This document shows positions 1 to 13,118 of a DNA stretch of 64,000 nt, in pieces. The DNA lies in assembly GCA_005408345.1 (NCBI GenBank), contig SEMN01001195.1, positions 23,635 through 87,634 on the forward strand, read 5' to 3'. Source of the stretch: Macquaria australasica. Its lineage: Eukaryota > Chordata > Actinopteri > Centrarchiformes > Percichthyidae. The stretch's first letter is position 1; the number at the start of each line of letters is the position of its first letter. The notes beneath the pieces are model-generated. The model was not told the DNA's origin, ran no database searches, and saw nothing but the letters and a program-made list of their open reading frames with translations. The position numbers and the translations under genes are program-made.

Positions 1-3000
1 GGATGTCACACACCTGATTTTAATGCTTGATAAAAAGAAGCGATTCTCCCCAAGCGGTCCCAAGATAAATCTGAAGGGGTCACAAGCCAAACAGGATTCC
101 ACAAGAAACTTTTGACAAGCTACTAACCAAACTCAATTAAATTTTTGAAGTATTTAAAAAAATGTTCACAAAATGTATTAATTTAACTATTGGGTTTTAT
201 TTTCTATGAATCTCATGTTGCTCCAAATATTCAAAGCCTTCTTTATTCTGCCACCTAGTTTTTTTTATTTTGCATAAAACAGCTAAATTTTAAGATATTT
301 TGCTTAAAAAAAAAAAAAATCAGAATCAGCTCTAAAAAGCAAATGTATGTGAACTCCCTCTTCATCTCTTTAAATCCATCAGATTCCCAGAAATACCGCC
401 GAGGACATGGCCGCGGTGTCCTCAGTGGCAGCTACAGCCATGGTCACAAGATGATTACAGGGAAGAAAGAGAAGAAACATCTGTTCCACAAAATCTGTTC
501 ATTTTTTCTGACTTTTCTCAATTTTTTTTTCTTTTTTCTTGTGAAATACTGAAAACTGTTATCTCAACAGGTCAGTTAAAATCCTTCAAATGAGACAATC
601 TGAGAGTTCATTCATTGAATGGAAATTTTTTTGGGGGGGGGGGTTAAATTACAAACCAGAAGTGTGGGGTTTGAAAGAACAAGCATTTAGCAGGCAGTGA
701 GGGTTGAACGAAAGACACTATCCAGCTGCATTATGGGAACTGTAGGATAAAGTGATTTTGGAGATTGACCCATATTAAGAACTTAAAGTCTGAATATCTG
801 CTGCCTCAATTTGAACCATTCTTTTTAAAATCTGTCTCTTATAAGTCCCCCAATTTAATGAAAGTGCAATGCTAAATTGCTGGAGTACCCCTTCAAATCT
901 GTTTATTTTATATTGCAACCTTAAGATGTGGATAATCTCAACTCTCAAAGCCAGATAAAATGTGTTTACCTCCCACTGCATTGTTGCCTTTGTCTCAACA
1001 CACATTCAGGAATTCTATCAGAAGCAAAATCGCAAAAACAAAATCTGGAAACAATAATCCCAATGAAACCTGCCCGACACCCCCCAGCTTTGTGTAGAGA
1101 GCTAAGACACTGCATGTCCACAGACGGAGGGAATGCTCCTTTGCCAGCCATGCCCGGCCTGTGCCCCTCTCTCTGCCCCCTGTAGCACCCTGTAACCCCT
1201 CCTCCCTGCTCTCCATCTCCTACATCCCTGCATGGGGCCCCAATGCTGGCTGCCATCCCTCCCTTGCTCCCCCTATCCCTCCCCCATCTCTCTCTCTCTT
1301 TCTCTCTCTTCCCACCTCACCCCCCAAACCACCCACCATCCCCCTCCCCACCCAGGCAGGGGGTCTAGCTCTGCCCTACATAGCAGTGAACGCAGCAGGC
1401 TGGCGCTGAGAGGAACCCTCGGGTTTACAAACTGTGTCAGGCCTCGAGACACCTCTGTGATCAACACCAACCGCCAAACAAGGTTGGTGTGATTGATGTT
1501 GTCAATATGTGAAAATCTGGAATAAATGAGCTCTCTGATCTGATCCAAACTGTGGATGTTTGTGTCGCAAAAAAGCTGAAGGTCAAAAGGGCAGAAGACA
1601 GCAACTACAGCAACTACAGCAACTGCTTTTGACAATGAACACAAGTTGAACTCAGAGGAATTGAACACTGTAAATTCAACTCAAGAAGTCCTCGTGATAT
1701 ATTTCTTCTTAAAATGTCTGAATCTGAAGGCAACAATGCCCGCACGGCAGGTAAGAATTAATGGTAGAAAAACATCAAATAAGGTAAGGAAATAAGCGCC
1801 TATCTATGTTGCCTCAAAAGTGTATCATGGCCTTAATAAAACTCAGAATCATGTCCTCTGGTGGCAAAAACAGGTCTTAATTAAAAACCCCTATCCTTTG
1901 GGATAAGCCCTAGATATCTTTGATGTCAATCACCCAAATTATCTTGTGATTAGAATTCAGGAAGAAAAATAAGTGCTTTTTTTTTGGGGCATCTCCGTCA
2001 CTATTATAGCTTGAAGAAATTTGCCAAAATGTACATATATTGTAATATATATCAATATATATCATCACTTCATTCAGGTTTACACACACAATAAATAAGT
2101 GAATGACACATTAAATAAGTGAATGATATGGTTTCCAGATGACTGCATCAGAGGCTTAACTCGCTAAAAGTTACTACTGACTGACTCTACAGTTGGCTTT
2201 TCTTTGGCCTTTAGCACCAAACACCTTGTACACACGCTTAGCAAGTGACTGAGCGGTCATTTCGGATGCACATTGTGGAAACATGCAGCGTGCAAAACAT
2301 GTAAACATTATGTCACATTCTGCAGCAGAGAGATGTTTCACCCTAAAACAAGACGGGTTGCCACCGAGTGCAAAAGAGAGCAGAGGAATGGAACAAAAAC
2401 AGGACAGAGACAGACGGATCGATCGAGACAGGGAGCATCCATCCTACCATCCACCATGACCTGGCAGAGAAGTCATAACACAGCTGCCACCTGAGCCCGG
2501 GGTCACTCTGCCTCTCCCACGCCATTCCACACACTGCCACGCCGCCTCTCCCACGCCAGAATCCTCTTCCTGGGACTGCTGATAAATATATAAATATATA
2601 AAAACACACTCAATGAGGGGAAAAATACGGATGGAGTCACCAATCAGGAGCTATCTGTTACCAGGATGCTGCTGCGGTGTGAGTGATGGAGAGGGTGTGT
2701 GTATGTGTGGGTATATACTGTATGTATGATCTGGTGTGTGTGTGTGTGTGTGTGTGTGTTTGGAGGGAGAGGGGACACAGACACAGAAATGCCACGGAGC
2801 CCTCTCCAAGCAGCTGTGCCTCTCGCTTCGCCAGTCCAACTGCTCCTGCTGCCATGTGCAGGCTTACACGCAGCCACCAACTCTGCACATTCGTACGAGT
2901 GTGTTTCCACACACGCGGCGACTTGCACATGTGTGGTGTGTTCACATCCTCGCACTATGTATATATATTTTCTCAACAATTTTACGAGTCACATTGTCAG

Positions 3001-3600
3001 TCAAAAACAATAATTTCTGTCTGCTGTGCTCTGGGCTGAAATACATTTTTTCCAGGAGGCCGCGGGCCAAACTCAGATGTCTGAGCCAAGTTACTGAAGG
3101 GCTTCCATTGGACACCCAACATGGCACCCTGAAAACAAAGCTGGTTATGTGTTCCCTTTTATCAACTATTTTTTGTCATTGATAGTGCTCAGTAAATATA
3201 AATTTACAGTTAAATATAAAATTTTAATACGATAGAATACTAAAATATAATGTCTATTGAACCTTTAGATGCATAGGTTATTGGAGCCTACAATCTTCCA
3301 TAAGTGGGTCCAAATTGCCTTACTATAATAGATCAATATATAGTGTGTTCATAATTTTGCACAAAATAATCAGTTGAATTCTACACAAGAAGTAAAAAAC
3401 ATTTGCATTTAATACAAACTGCTTGTTTCTGCCTGTCGTTATTCCACACTGCTATATTTCATTTATTTTATTTATTTAGAGATGTGTAAAGAAATACACA
3501 TTCAAGAGAATGTTTTAGATGGCCCATCAATATATACATACATGTAAAATGATGAACAGTATGACATCTATCAATCAATCAATAGGTTTATAGTAATCAT
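1..3600. other. Non-genic stretch
   Basis: I see no exon I can support. The stretch is AT-rich with short homopolymers (A-run near 307-319, G-run near 634-643), a pyrimidine-rich low-complexity tract at about 1255-1360, and a GT microsatellite listed separately. Open frames here are short, overlap on both strands and follow the low-complexity tracts, so I treat them as chance. Confidence 0.6.
2734..2760. repeat. (GT)n microsatellite
   Basis: About 13 uninterrupted GT dinucleotides, preceded by a looser GT-rich segment from 2695. It accounts for the overlapping open frames rich in Cys/Val or His/Thr on both strands. Confidence 0.95.
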
Positions 3601-3601
3601 C

Positions 3602-4150
3602 ATGGACTCAGACCTGAATTTTAATAGCCACATTAAGACCAGTACAAAATCAGCCTACTTTCACCTAGATAGACCAAGGAGGTGGATCACATCGCTCCAG
3701 TTCTCAGATGTTTGCACTGGCTTGCTGTTTGTCAGATAACTAACTTTAAAATACTACTGTTGGTTTATAAAGCACTGAATGGTTTTGAGACATTTCTGAT
3801 CTCCGTTATGAAGTGTCCAGACCTCTCAGATGGTGGGATGGGTCAAAACAAAACACGGAGAAGCAGCATTCAGTATTTATACACCACATAATATTTTTTT
3901 TTTTAAATCAAGACTTTCCAGTTTGCCACTGCCTTTTTGTTAAACTATTATTTACATTTACTATTTATTCATATTCTACTGTTTAATCAGTCTTGTTTCT
4001 TATTTTAGCTTTGTTTTTTATCTTCCATTTCATTTTACTCTTTTTAAATATTTATTAATGTCTTTTTATGTTGTCTTTTATATCTTGACTTAATGTTTTT
4101 TATGTTTTATGTAAAGCACTTTGAATCACTTTGTTGTTGAAACTTGCCTC
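3602..4150 (+). mobile_element. LINE (L2-like) 3' fragment, decayed
   Basis: Translation of about 3602-3670 reads like the RT C-terminal region of teleost L2-type LINEs (MDSDLNFNSHIK, then SAYFHL). Translation of 3682-3800 continues with DHIAPVLRCLHWLAV and FKILLLVYKALNGFE, the late ORF2 segment of the same family. The piece normally lying between these two is missing, so the copy is internally deleted. A T-rich tail follows, with the motif TAAAGCACTTTGAATCACTT near 4112, typical of such 3' ends. Clade assignment is from remembered family sequence. Confidence 0.75.
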
Positions 4151-5394
4151 AACATCAAATTTAAACTCGCGAATATTCTAGTGAGAGTCTCTCTCTAGAA
4201 TATGCTACTTAGCTTGTAAACTAAGTAGTTAAGCTACAAAGGTACTTTGTTATGTCAATACATCCACAACTAGAGTAATAGACTAATCTGACTGTAACAG
4301 CAGATTACATAATTGTAACCAATGTGTGAACAGTGTGTAAAACAGCTATCAGTTTAGTCATAGCATTTTTTCTGAAATAAAAATATAGATAAAACTTTAT
4401 GTGTCAAATATAAAATTGTCTTGCTGTGTAAATAATCTAGATGAGTGGTGATACTAAGGACAACTGAAGTGTGGTTCACACTAAATACTGTATATCCTGT
4501 GGATTTCTATAGAAAATGCATTTATGTCATTTTGACCCACTTGGGGGAAAGTTGGGTTAATGATACCAAAAACATCTGAAAAAGGTAGGCTAAATAAAAC
4601 ACTTCAAAAACAAGATTTTTGAGGAATACCTGGAATCTGACACACTGAAATGAAACCAGACTAACCGGGTCATTTTTGACCCACTTATGCATCTAAACCT
4701 TCTCTTTGGCTGCCATGCTTTGCTGCTCCATTATGAATTGAATGTGTGGTTTATAGTAGATCAAGAGCAGGTCGTCTTTTACTCCGGCCACCTGTGCTAA
4801 AAATGGACTGTTTATACTCAGTTTGATAAAAAAAAAAAAAAAGAGAGAGAGAAACCGTCCACCAAATAGTTTTCAGTACCGCTCACATCACCAAGCACCG
4901 TGTTTCTCTTCTCCTCTGCTGTGTGCATGCAAACCAGAGGGAAATCTGTTGCTGGTGAACATAATAAAAACAAATGAAAGTCATTTTCTTCTGTGGTATA
5001 AACAGTTAGTGATTTCACATGAGGACAGCATTATTGTGGATTTTATTTAGTCATGCTTATTATAGAAAATAAAAAGAAACGTCTGAGAGTAAAACTGGGT
5101 TTGCCCTTTTGTTTGAGTTCTGTGCTCAATCCAATGGAACGGCACATTTTATCTGATGCATTCTATCTATTTGATCAGTCCGCCTGTTGGCTCGCCAACA
5201 TATGATGCCTTCTTTATTTATTTGTCTCTCTGCTTTTATTTCTGCCTGTGCGTTCACTTTGTCTCTCAGAGCTGTCTGTCTCTCCATCTCTCAGCTTGTC
5301 TGTCTATCTACCTGCCAGCCCTGTCTCTCTCTCTCTGTCTGAGTGCAGACGCAGACCTGTATGTTTATGTATGGGTTCATTAACAGACATTGAC

Positions 5395-5830
5395 AGCTTG
5401 TGAAGGAGAGTGCCATTAACGTCGTGTGTATTCCCAAGTGGTAATCCTGCTGTGAGTGTTGCGCTCTAGTCTCTGTGTTTTACATGCGTAGTGGGTGACC
5501 GTAGTGAAGGAGGTGGAGGTGTGGGACGAGTGGCAATTACGGGGGCCAGTTATAGTGTGATAGCCTGCTCGACGGGCCACGCTTGGCATGGATCCCTATT
5601 TTAAGGGAATTTAAAAGCACTAGACGCGGCTCCATTGTGACCCCCATCTCTCTGCCTCCTCCTCACCCCCCCCCCCCCCCCATCCATCGCTACCTTCCAG
5701 TCATGATCCAATCCTGTTTTTAATCTCGCCAGGCCTTAACGGGGCCTAAAAGCAAAAAAGGGACTGGGCGCAATGCCTAGATGACCCCCGGTAATGTGGA
5801 AATGGATAGAGCAAGTCCCTCACGGACCCA
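5395..5830. other. Possible conserved non-coding element
   Basis: A non-repetitive, balanced-composition block without long ORFs. It contains homeodomain-type ATTA cores (GCCATTAACG) and CAATTACGG, and looks unlike the AT-rich neighbourhood. This is a compositional impression only; conservation cannot be judged from one sequence. Confidence 0.25.
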
Positions 5831-6535
5831 CTTACACACACAAACACACAGAGGTGCTCACTTTAGCACACATATATATACAGCCCGTCGTCTCTTAACT
5901 TTCCATCAGAGCCGTTTCACCTGAAATGTTCCTGCCAACAGAAGCAACACTCTACCCTCTTTGGAGCCCTTTTTGTCCCCTGCTCTGGCTACCTCTGCAG
6001 AAAGGCCAGTGTTATGTAACTGCACCAGATTCCCTCCTGCAGGTCAAGAGCTCACACTGAATAGCCACAGATCATTTCTAGTGAAGTGCACCACTCAGAA
6101 AATGTTTGGTGAAACGTGCCCCACGCTTACCTTAACTCACTGAACGGACCTGGTGCCTCATGCTATTATGTGAAAGTTGAGTTCTAATGAAGTTATATGG
6201 CCTTCTAGAGCCAGAGCGTATATATTTCTGATCATGCAGCATCATTTTTCCACTCCAGCTTAAATTCATGCTTGGGAGACAGGATACACTAAAACTCCAA
6301 AGTTGACCCTCTTCTCCCGCTCTCCCTCACACACTCCCGTCGTAATTTGTCTGCCCACTGGCTTCACTTATTAAGTTTCAAAAGGTTTCTGGGCAACGTG
6401 GTTTGAGAAAGGGGAAAAAAAGGAACCATGGCATTTTTTTGGCACACCGCTCTGCCCGTCTTGCCCAGAACGAGGAGGTTACCATGGCATCAGTGGGCAC
6501 CTCATAATGCAGACCATTGTTGGTGCTTGTGCGTG

Positions 6536-6538
<3 letters not shown>

Positions 6539-6601
<63 letters not shown>
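6539..6601. repeat. (TG)n microsatellite
   Basis: About 31 uninterrupted TG units. The overlapping Cys-Val and His-Thr open frames are products of this repeat. Confidence 0.97.
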
Positions 6602-6602
<1 letters not shown>

Positions 6603-7488
6603 CACATTGAGTTGCATGGCAACAACCTCTGGGCACCACCAGCACTAGCAAGAAGCTCAAATCTGGCAGTGCCAGCCTGCAATACAACATAAACATGAAC
6701 TTTCCTCTGTGTTTTCAATCCATTTTATTCTGATTCCTTCTCTACCTGCTTATATGTCTCACATTTCACCTTTAAGTCTGTCAGCATGCTGCAAAAAAAT
6801 CCCATAATTGTTCCTCAGATCATGATTTATCATCCCCAAAACACAAAAGCAAAGTGTTGTCAAAGGTTAGCAAATTTAGGAATGATCTGGAGTGTGTGTT
6901 ATTCTGTGCAGTGGTGTGTGCAGATTTTCATTAAAGCTAGAAAATGACTGAGAAACATGCTCTGCATGCTTACAGAATGGGCACCATAATTAGAAAATGA
7001 GCCCGCAATCTAAAATGACCTGAGGGGGAAAACAGAAATGCTTTATTTTTATGTCTTTTCTACTCAGATCCATTAGCGGAGAAGGGGTATAATACAGGTT
7101 TGTTTGTAATTGTTTCAGTTCCAAATAGCCCAAAACACTAAGTTACTATGTGTGAAAATCTGGACACAATTTGTGGTTCCCTTGGAAAAAAAAAGAAGTG
7201 AGAGGAGGGAAGGAAAGGAGCTATTTTCAGTTTATAAAAGTTTTGGTGGGAGTTGAAAGGAGTGGGTGACAACAACCTTTGACAGGTGTGCGCTCCCTGG
7301 CTCACTGCAACCTTTGTGTTGGAGGAGGAAAGGCCTGAATGTGTGTGGAGTTGTGAGCTGCAGATTAAGTGTGGAAGAAAGACGAGAGGGTCTCAAGCGA
7401 GATGTGGGTCCTCTGGCACACTCTGCTGGTCCGTTTGGAGAACTACAAACACTAAAGCAGCAGAAAAGCTTTAAAGCACTTTAAAATG

Positions 7489-8683
7489 TAATTAATGCAT
7501 GACTCAGTGACTCATGATGATTTAATATATGAATTCATGCAGGATGTATCCCAAATTCCTGTTTGAATTTATGTGATTAGTTAACGCCTAATGGATGCTG
7601 ATTCACAGTTCATACAACAACTTGTATTTCCACCAAATTAGCTGGAATCCAGTAACACAGAAAATCCGCCAATTCTTAACACCTCACCATCATACCAACA
7701 CATGCACCACTGAACCCTCATACCTCACCCAAACCCTACTTAGTGTCGTCGGTAAGTCTTAGCAGTGATTGTATGTTGTGTTGTATATATGCCACTGTTT
7801 ATCCATCTGTTGTGTGTTGTGTCATATTATGTTGTGTTTCATCAATTAAAATAACATCTGACGAAATTAAATGAAAAAATGCTACATATTTCTATGGGAA
7901 CAGGTACTGATCACCTTCTGTCACTGGATTCCAGCTAATTTGGTGGCACATAATCTAACGTATGAAGTAACTGTGAGTTAACATTCGTATCCAACTGGTT
8001 CAGAATGCAGCAGCTCGGCTTCCTACTGGTTTTAACAGATGACATCACGTCACCCTGATCCTGGCTTCTGTCCATTGGCTCTCTGTTCGATTTAGAATTG
8101 ATTTGAAGCTTTTACTGATCACTTTTAAAGCACGTCTGGGTCTGGCCCCAAGCTATATAATGTATGACCCCATAAGCCAGTTCGCAGCCTTAGATCCTCA
8201 GTCGGGGCCATTCTGGCCGTTCCAAAGTCGAGGCTTCAATCTAAAGGTGGCCCCTCGGCTTTGGAAAGACCTGCCTGAGGAGATAAGGCTCTTCTTTTAA
8301 ATCATTTCTTAAAAAACAGTTTTATAGACTTGCTTTTATGTGATGTCGTTTTTTTATCATCTTTTTTATTGCTTTTACTGTTTTTTATTCTTTTTATTTG
8401 TATTTATCTATCATTAATTTTTTTCTTGCTTTTGTTTTGCCTTACTGTTTGGCTTTCTGTTATATTGCTTTCTGAGTATCCTGCTATTGCTTTGTCTGTC
8501 AAAGCACTTTGTAAAAAGGTGCTACATAAATAAAGTTATTATTATTAATTGGCCATCCATTAAATGTAAACTAATCCCATAAACTCACCTGATCATTTCC
8601 TTAATGGTGAGCAACAGGAATTCATGATATGTCCTGCATTCATTCGCGTGTCATGAGTCATGCATTAGTTATGTGTTAGTTAA
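7489..8683. mobile_element. Nested inverted-repeat element (MITE-like)
   Basis: The left end (about 7489-7565) and the right end (about 8627-8683) are imperfect reverse complements. Shared pieces are TAATGCATGACTCA, ATGCAGGA and AATTCCTGTT. Inside, a second, almost perfect inverted repeat of about 30 bp occupies 7630-7660 and 7918-7946 (core CCACCAAATTAGCTGGAA), suggesting one non-autonomous element nested in another. An L2 fragment (7990-8545) lies between the inner element and the outer right end. No transposase is encoded. Superfamily is not determined. Confidence 0.55.
7990..8545 (+). mobile_element. LINE (L2-like) 3' end
   Basis: Translation shows QLVQNAAARLPTGFNR, SVHWLSVRFRIDLKLLL, GLAPSYI and APRLWKDLPEEIR in order, the last part of ORF2 in L2-type LINEs. 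A 3' UTR follows with CAAAGCACTTTG and a short (ATT)n tail after ACATAAATAAAG, typical of the family's 3' terminus. The reading frame is broken after GFNR. Strongly 5' truncated, so not mobile by itself. Confidence 0.85.
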
Positions 8684-9825
8684 GTATATGTTTTGGACCC
8701 TTGTTATACAGAGTTACCGAATTTGCTTTTCATAAAATTCCTTCGGTTTCTTCTTGAGCAAAGACACTAAGTGAATTCTAGTTTAAACCAATCAACGACA
8801 CAGAGTCTTGGAGGGAGACGTTTGCATAAAAGCCTGTTTGATTGGAAAACAAACCTTCTTTGACAGTAATACCCCTAAAATGATACACTGATACATTAAA
8901 TCTAATAGCATTCCTGGTAACTACAAACACCACATGTTGGTTTTACCTGTTCTGGCCCCACACACTACAAAACATGTTTTTTTAGATTTTTAAATGTTAT
9001 GTTCTGTGTTTCTGGCCACCGCTGGTTTTCATTCATTTAAATGGTTCGAAAATCATCAACTTGCAGACTTTAAAATTGCTTGAGATGGCTGAATCAACGG
9101 GGAATATCTACAGTCAAAGTTACATTATCATCCCATAATGCGGCTGCAGGCCTTTAAAAACAGCCTGCATTTCAGCAGCATTATAATAACATGACTTTGA
9201 CAGAAACAATGTGCAATTACACAAAATGCCAGTTTGAAGTCTGTGCAAGGAGCAAGGAAGGAAAGAGAAATGCATTTAAAAAACTACCTAAAACTATGGT
9301 AAGTTTTGCAAAAGTCTTTTGGCACTAATGTAAAGTAGGATTTGTGATTAGCAGTAAATGCGCTGAAACATGTAAAAGCACCAGTATGGTCTTGTGAAGG
9401 AGAGCGACCTAAGAGGGTTCAAACTGATCGCAACTTATATATGCAGCCACCTGGAACAGACTTCCTCACTTGCCAAATACATGCCATGTTTAGCCTGGGC
9501 AAGCCTGGCTGCTCTGAGTGTGTGTGTGTGTGTGTGTGTGTTGTCAGGTCTGTTACTGTGGTGCTCGTTTGGTCCTCTGCTGTTGTGCAGCATGTGGCCC
9601 ACAGATTAACGCTTTAAATGCGACTCTCTCCTGTTCTGAATGCCCCCTCTGTTTGCTTACAAGGCCCGGGTGAGACAGAGTGGAAGGATTTGAGAGGGTT
9701 TTTGTATCTCCTCCTGTTCAGAGGAGGGGGGGGACCCATCCTATTATGAGTGAAAAGCTAAGGGAGGGCATGGTCACAAAGGGTTAAAACCTGAGAGTGT
9801 CTTTTTTTGGCATAATATGCAGAAT

Positions 9826-9859
<34 letters not shown>

Positions 9860-12189
9860 GACATGTGGAAAACGGCTCCAAACAGATTTTAGTGTAAGAC
9901 AGGTGCCAGCTCTGCCATCTGCTTTCAGTTTTACCTCCCTGTCTGTCTGCTCTCAGCCGATCCCCTCCTCTCTCCACAATCCCGATTCATCCATCTCTCT
10001 CTCTCTCTTTCTCTCCTTTTCCCTTTCCCACCAATCAGATCAGTTTGACACCGTCCCCATCATGTGCTGGCACACACCCTTTAGGTACCTGGAAGAAGTT
10101 AAAAGTGGGGAGAAATCAAATCAGAAGGGAGATTTATTAACTTCAGGTATGGCATCTTTGGAAAGTATTGGGTATTAAATGTGAAAGTACATGCATATAC
10201 ACACGTATGGATGGATTAGGGACTGTGAGAAAATTATTAGGGAGGGAAGGGGGGTAAGGAAAGGGGGAGGGTTATCTATTTTTCTTTTGATTGAAGGGAA
10301 GGTAGTCAAATGTTTTTGGGAGAGCAGGGGAGGGTATTTTTCTCATTCCCTGATTTATTTTATATTTCATCCTTCACTTGTGAGGTTTGTTGCAAAAAGA
10401 AAAAAACACATAATTTAAATTTTAACATCATTTTATTTTCCCTCCCTTTGTAATTACAGATTATTTAGCAGCTCTTTTTCCAAAAATCCTTAGCGGCTGT
10501 TTGGTTGTTATTTTGCTTTACCATTTTCTTTTATTTGCCAAAAATATATTGTCTTGAAATATTAGGGGGAGGGTATTTGTTTTTTTCCAAGTCAAGGGAT
10601 GGGTCCAAAGAATAAATTAATAACGCAAGGGAGCGCCTTGCTTTTTAATAAAATAAAATACAAGATTCGGCCCTTTTCCCCACCCCAATAACTTTAATAC
10701 AGTGACAGTCCCTTACTCTATGGGCCCACTGAGCACCGGTCCAGAGGCCCAAGGGGTCAAGCGGTCCCTAAGCCAGACCCTCTGTTTGAAGTGACTGTTA
10801 ACAACATGTTGTATCTTGTTGGATAGTCAAAGGGCTCAGTCAACGTCTCGATCACTCTTGATATTTATCTCCTTTAAAATTGAGTATCTGCCAGTCCTGG
10901 TTTATTTTTATTACATTTTTCTTCATTTTTTCCTACATGATGCAGCTGCACAGTGCATATAGCCTCGTAAGCCTACAGTAGTTAGACAGTCTTTCTTCAA
11001 CATGAACAGAACACTGAAGTTCAGGTTCAGGAGTTATCTAAATTAAATCTGTCCATCATTATGCAACACATCAGGTGCAAACTGGCTGAAGGGTCACTCA
11101 GACATTTATTTAGGTTTCGTTCTGTCTCATGTGATTATTAGCGTAAAGTATTCCGATGGTTTTGCAGGGTTTTTTAAAAAGAGATCCAATCAGACCTGTT
11201 CTTGGGAATCTTTGGTTATTCTGAGATGATGAAGAGTTTTTCGTATCAACAAGCATTAATGTGGGGCATATTGTGTTACAATATGATCAGATTCTTCATG
11301 TTTAAACAAGATGCTTGTTATTCAGATGGATATAACCATTTAACTCTGAAACACAGAAAAGTGCTTTGGATGTTTGGGGGCCTTTCCTTGACTACCTGGT
11401 GAAAACCTGAACCCTTTTTAGGATACTGGCATCAATCTATTTATTTTCCATCCATTGATTTAATTGATTTTATTTTTTAATGGGTGCAGCTCACCTCCCT
11501 TCTTTTTAAAAACTGTATTTATTTAGTTTTTCCTTTAATTATGTATGTTCTTTTTTTGTCACCATTACTCTACTATGTCTTTCCTCTTGATTTGTAAAAT
11601 GGGAAAACTGACAATAAAATAAAATAAAAGATAAACTCTTTTGCTGGGTGAAAAGAGAACTTTTAACGCAAAAACACAAGAAAACGAGTTTTGTCATTTT
11701 GATTTGACCTGGAAACCTAGCTAACATGGTGAAAAAGACTTGCATTTAATTCCCAAAATGTAATTTCAACATGTTGCTTACATGTCTGTGCGCAGGGGCC
11801 AACTGTCTCATAGTCCATCCATGCACACACACTAGCACCACCTGTGCACTTCATAAAGGTAATGGTCCTTGTCCCTTCACTGTATTTTAGGTCTGTCAAT
11901 TGGGAAACTAAGAGCAATGAGAGACAGCAGCTGCCAGGTGTGGTAACCTCGGGTACTTTTTAAAATTATGTGCCATTGTACAAACCTGCTCCTGCATGAA
12001 ATGTGTTGTAAGTATGTTGCTTAACCTCTTATGTGCAACAGTCTGCTGAGTTTCCCCAGAGCAGGGGGAATTTAATTTTAGCACAAGCTTGTTTCTTTTT
12101 GGAAAAGATGCAGTTTCTTGTGAAGAATATCAGCTTTAATGGCCAGCTAGATGACTTATGAAAATACATAAAAGTGAAAACACATTGTT

Positions 12190-12400
12190 GGCTCGTCTCT
12201 CTGCAGCCTCCCCATGAGAACGGGGGGCCAAGCCTCATTTAAAGCGCGGCGCCTGAGCCGTGTCGCTCGGTTCAGAAATGTGGGGGCTTTAACCTGGTGG
12301 TTTCTTCCTGGAATGAGGCCGCTGCTAATGAGCCCGTTAGGACAAAGGTGAGCTCTAAATGAGCGGAAAGAAGAGTAAACAAGCCAGGTGACGGATTGCA
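12190..12400. other. Possible conserved non-coding element
   Basis: A GC-richer, non-repetitive block with GGCGCC, CCTGGTGG, CTAATGAGCC and AAACAAGCCAGGTGAC, standing out from its AT-rich surroundings. A regulatory role is a guess from composition only. Confidence 0.2.
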
Positions 12401-13039
12401 AAAAAAGCGAACATCAAGCAGCCTGGATGGAGAGTCTGTCCACGCATACAAACTTGCTCACAAGAAAACCAGTGGCTGTCAGTGTTGTAAAGAGTTGTTG
12501 AGGCTAGACTTTTTGTTTTTGGAGACTCTTATAGCATGCAGGTGCTCTTTTCAAAGGCAGCCCTCTCCGTCGGGCACTTCTTGGCCGGTGCTGAATGTTG
12601 GGCTCCCATGGGTGTTTGTTTGGGTTCTGTTTTGTATGCTCAGTGTCTCTGCCTGCTTGATACCTATTCCTCTTTTTCTTCTGTTATTTAAGGGCACATT
12701 TTCTCAGAGAGGGCTTGTAAGGCTTTCCAAAACATATAACCTGCTCACAAAGAGCGTAGGTCAGTTTTTCCATTCACAAAAGGATAAAAAAAAAAGAAGC
12801 AACAGGAGACTTAGTCACAAGTTCGCAAGCCTTATATGGTCATGTAGCAGCCCAGAAAAAAGCTACGCTGCAAACAGTTCATTCCTATAAATCTATATGT
12901 TACTGATTTCATAGGTCATTCTCTGGATAATCAATTTATTTTCCTCTACAACCTGCTAAGTTAAGATCTCAATTAAAAATAGGTTTTCAGTTTCACACTA
13001 GATTTAAATCCTGTCTGTAATTTTGGCCCACAATCTTTC

Positions 13040-13041
<2 letters not shown>

Positions 13042-13115
<74 letters not shown>
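13042..13115. repeat. (TG)n microsatellite
   Basis: About 37 uninterrupted TG units. Confidence 0.97.

Positions 13116-13118
<3 letters not shown>

Larger units (their letters stand above)
4160..7480. other. Non-genic stretch
   Basis: No supportable exon. Contains an A-run (4828-4843), a TCTG-rich tract (5220-5340), a C-run (about 5666-5682) and a TG microsatellite. The most complex, least AT-rich part is 5395-5830, listed separately as a possible conserved non-coding block. Confidence 0.55.

Noticed and set aside
6378..6718. Cys-Val and His-Thr-rich frames around 6.5 kb (likewise 2.7, 13.0 and 52.7 kb)
   Set aside because: Translations of (TG)n/(CA)n microsatellites.
12396..12890. 164-codon open frame on the plus strand
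   Set aside because: Longest frame in the left region, but no recognisable domain or family, no splice or promoter context, and it crosses composition changes. Treated as chance.
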